This document shows, piece by piece, positions 5,771 through 6,894 of a stretch of DNA of 6,894 nucleotides (its first letter is position 1; each line of letters opens with the position of its first letter). The position numbers and the translations under genes were made by a program. The DNA comes from CAJQQK01 sp051010015 (GTDB lineage: Bacteria; Pseudomonadota; Alphaproteobacteria; Rhizobiales; Hyphomicrobiaceae), in NCBI GenBank assembly GCA_051010015.1, contig JBPCVZ010000131.1, positions 1 through 6,894 on the forward strand. The letters run 5' to 3'. The notes below the pieces were generated by a model that saw only the letters and a program-made list of their open reading frames with translations, was not told the origin of the DNA and searched no databases.

Positions 5771-6361
5771 TTAGGCCGGTTCGGTCCAGCTTTCCGAGAA
5801 GGCGAGCGAGGAGGTGCTGAACGGCCGGCCATCGCGGTCGCGTGGCCAGGCCTTGCCGGCGGCCTGCTTGCCGTTGACCGAAAACGACGCCTCGAGCGCC
5901 GGCACGAACACGGTGGAAAGGCCGTAGGGGCGGCCGTCGGGCGTGCCCGGCTGGGTGTGCAGCATCATCGGCTCGCGCATGTTCGACCAGGTGCACACGA
6001 TCTCGTCGCCGCCGGCCGTGATGGTCTCGCTGTAGGATTTGAGCGGATCACCGGCCTTGGCGAACGTCGCGTCGATGATCGCGATGCTCTCGTCCTTGAG
6101 GTCGGGCGAGAGAACGCCCTGGATGGTCTGCTGCAGCCAGCGCGTCATGGCGGCGTTGTCGGAATAGATGCGCCACTGGTCATCGGTCAGCTCGCTCTTG
6201 GCGAACAGCACGTGGCCCGGGCCGGCCGGGCAGAACGTCATGCGCCAGAAGCTCACCGCGGTGGTGAAATTGTCGTTGTCCTCGGGTGCGAGGCGCACGA
6301 ACGGGTTCTCGCCGGTCATGAGGATGCGGTTGGGGTCGACGATTGACGGCGGGATGGACAT
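5771..6361 (-). CDS. Conserved-looking hypothetical protein, 196 residues
   Basis: I do not recognise this family. The ATG at 6361 has a strong GGAGG (6367-6371) five bases upstream and a plausible promoter at 6401-6428, and the gene ends at TAA, so it is very likely real. The protein is mildly acidic and rich in aromatic residues, with no signal peptide, membrane segment or metal-binding cysteine pattern (only Cys44 and Cys123). Visible segments: a polar N-terminus with NPFVRLAPEDNDNF (19-32), a probable helical stretch DDQWRIYSDNAAMTRWLQQ (60-78), and a later part that reads like beta strands, with DEIVCTWSNMREP (119-131) and YGLSTVFVPALEASFSVNG (146-164). The position just upstream of the VOC gene (44 bp) and near two CoA-transferase genes suggests a role in the same catabolic setting, perhaps as a small-molecule binding or accessory protein; that is inference only. 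Confidence 0.85.
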   Translation of the reverse strand: MSIPPSIVDPNRILMTGENPFVRLAPEDNDNFTTAVSFWRMTFCPAGPGHVLFAKSELTDDQWRIYSDNAAMTRWLQQTIQGVLSPDLKDESIAIIDATFAKAGDPLKSYSETITAGGDEIVCTWSNMREPMMLHTQPGTPDGRPYGLSTVFVPALEASFSVNGKQAAGKAWPRDRDGRPFSTSSLAFSESWTEPA

Positions 6362-6366
6362 GGGAA

Positions 6367-6371
6367 CCTCC
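6367..6371 (-). promoter_or_regulatory. Strong ribosome binding site of the 196-residue ORF
   Basis: GGAGG on the minus strand, five bases before the ATG at 6361. It fixes the start. Confidence 0.7.
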
Positions 6372-6400
6372 GATGCGGTTGCGGTGGGGCGTTGGCCGCC

Positions 6401-6428
6401 AGACTAGCACGGCGGCGTGCGGCGGCAA
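6401..6428 (-). promoter_or_regulatory. Likely sigma-70-type promoter for the 196-residue ORF and VOC gene
   Basis: Minus strand: TTGCCG (6428-6423) as -35, a 16-base spacer, and TAGTCT (6406-6401) as -10, with a TG one base upstream of the -10. Transcription would begin near 6394, giving a leader of about 33 bases. The -10 matches consensus weakly (three of six), but placement and spacing fit. Confidence 0.4.
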
Positions 6429-6499
6429 CGCGCAATGATCGGTTCAGACGATCTCAGGGCGCGCGGCCGTCCGGTGTACGTTGTGCTCCCTGCCGTGGT

Positions 6500-6566
6500 G
6501 CGTTGGGTTACGCGGTTTACGTTTGGCCGTAACGATCCGGCAGTGGACCGCAAACCCAGCCTACGC
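6500..6566. repeat. Imperfect 67-bp palindrome with inner hairpin
   Basis: The outer arms share three blocks: GCGT (6500-6503) with ACGC (6563-6566), TGGGTT (6504-6509) with AACCCA (6553-6558), and GCGG (6512-6515) with CCGC (6548-6551). Inside, TTACG (6517-6521) pairs with CGTAA (6528-6532). In addition CAAACCCAG (6551-6559) has an exact inverted copy CTGGGTTTG at 6591-6599. It resembles the small palindromic repeats scattered between bacterial genes. Confidence 0.45.
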
Positions 6567-6635
6567 GTCCCGGTGCTGCAGCGCATCTTCCTGGGTTTGG
6601 CAACGCAAGGCGCAGCCATTCATTGAGCCTCGACC

Positions 6636-6664
6636 CCCTGTGCCGTACGGACACCATGCCAGGG
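6636..6664 (-). terminator. Stem-loop directly after the CoA-transferase subunit B stop, weak terminator candidate
   Basis: CCCTG (6636-6640) pairs with CAGGG (6660-6664), the latter touching the stop codon. The loop contains the self-complementary CCGTACGG (6643-6650). No T-run follows in the direction of transcription, so intrinsic termination is doubtful. Confidence 0.25.
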
Positions 6665-6894
6665 CTACTGCGCCTTGAGCGGGGCGTCGGTGCGCTTTTG
6701 GAGTTCGGCCAGCGTCATGCCGTCGACCATGTCCTCGACGATGAAGGTGCCGTCTGCGACAGCGAGCACGGCAAGGTCCGTGTAGACCCGGGTGCAGGCG
6801 CCGCGCGCCGTCGCGGGGTAGGTGATCTCGCGGACCAGTTTCGGCACGCCCTCTTTCGTGGTGTGCGTCATGAGCACGAAGATCTGCTTGGCGC
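6665..6894 (-). CDS. 3-oxoacid CoA-transferase subunit B, C-terminal part (5' end beyond window)
   Basis: The frame is open to the right edge and ends at TAG 6667-6665, giving about 75 C-terminal residues. They match the end of class I CoA-transferase beta subunits (ScoB/AtoA/PcaJ/CatJ type): a strand with VLMTHTTKEGVPKLVREITYP, then RVYTDLAVLAVADGTF, then a closing MTLAELQKRTDAPL helix. These enzymes move CoA from succinyl-CoA or acetyl-CoA to a 3-oxo acid and work as alpha/beta pairs in the cytosol. The catalytic glutamate of the family lies in the N-terminal half, outside the window, and the alpha subunit gene is expected further right. The subfamily, and so the substrate (acetoacetate, 3-oxoadipate or other), cannot be settled from this fragment, so no symbol is given. 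An internal GTG at 6877 is not the true start. Confidence 0.9.
   Translation of the reverse strand, partial: AKQIFVLMTHTTKEGVPKLVREITYPATARGACTRVYTDLAVLAVADGTFIVEDMVDGMTLAELQKRTDAPLKAQ

Larger units (their letters stand above)
6362..6664. other. Intergenic region with palindromic element, no gene seen
   Basis: 303 bp between two minus-strand genes. The left part (6362-6430) holds the ribosome binding site and promoter of the 196-residue ORF. The middle (6500-6599) holds inverted repeats. A short stem abuts the stop codon of the CoA-transferase subunit at 6636-6664. Open frames of about 70 codons exist on both strands, but they lack ribosome binding sites and family resemblance. Confidence 0.6.

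Noticed and set aside
5238..5774. 178-codon plus-strand frame antisense to the VOC gene
   Set aside because: Mirror frame of a clear VOC protein with intact metal ligands on the minus strand.
6417..6626. About 70-codon open frames on both strands in the right-hand gap
   Set aside because: GTG or other weak starts, no ribosome binding site, and they cross the palindromic element.
1..6894. CRISPR array, tRNA/rRNA, transposase, phage or toxin-antitoxin genes
   Set aside because: No regularly spaced direct repeats, cloverleaf-like segments, DDE or integrase motifs, or paired small toxin/antitoxin ORFs were found on reading both strands.

Overview
The window reads as chromosomal DNA of a GC-rich alphaproteobacterium. 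The coding regions have strongly GC-biased third codon positions. The prfC product is a close match to proteobacterial release factor 3. A CtrA-type TTAA-N7-TTAA box lies between genes. These signs favour Alphaproteobacteria, but the genus cannot be named from the sequence alone. No rRNA, tRNA, CRISPR array, transposase or phage gene was seen.

Layout from left to right. (1) A minus-strand pair, 1-1462: a 287-residue DUF1289 protein that starts at TTG, then 23 bp downstream an AhpD-like, peroxidase-related protein that runs off the left edge. (2) A 464-bp divergent gap, 1463-1926. It holds a dense run of short hairpins at 1618-1706 and a possible prfC promoter. (3) prfC on the plus strand, 1927-3504. 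(4) A 541-bp gap, 3505-4045, rich in inverted repeats. It carries the TTAA-N7-TTAA box and a small ORF with a ribosome binding site and coding-like third-position bias. That ORF seems to continue in the +1 frame almost to the next gene. (5) A class III (CaiB/BaiF) CoA-transferase, 4046-5251, plus strand. (6) Converging on it after 16 bp, a minus-strand pair of a VOC/glyoxalase-fold protein and an unrecognised 196-residue protein, 5268-6361. (7) A 303-bp gap with an imperfect palindrome. (8) The C-terminal third of a 3-oxoacid CoA-transferase subunit B, minus strand, cut by the right edge.

How the genes fit together: the right half groups two unrelated types of CoA-transferase with a VOC-family enzyme and an unknown cytoplasmic protein, which suggests acyl-CoA or organic-acid catabolism. 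The substrate cannot be read from the sequence. The left half is housekeeping (translation termination) plus a DUF1289/peroxidase-like pair with a possible redox link. I found no clear new multi-gene system. The most unusual items are the small frame-split ORF with its structured, CtrA-box-bearing leader, the hairpin cluster upstream of prfC, the long C-terminal region of the DUF1289 protein and the unrecognised 196-residue protein.
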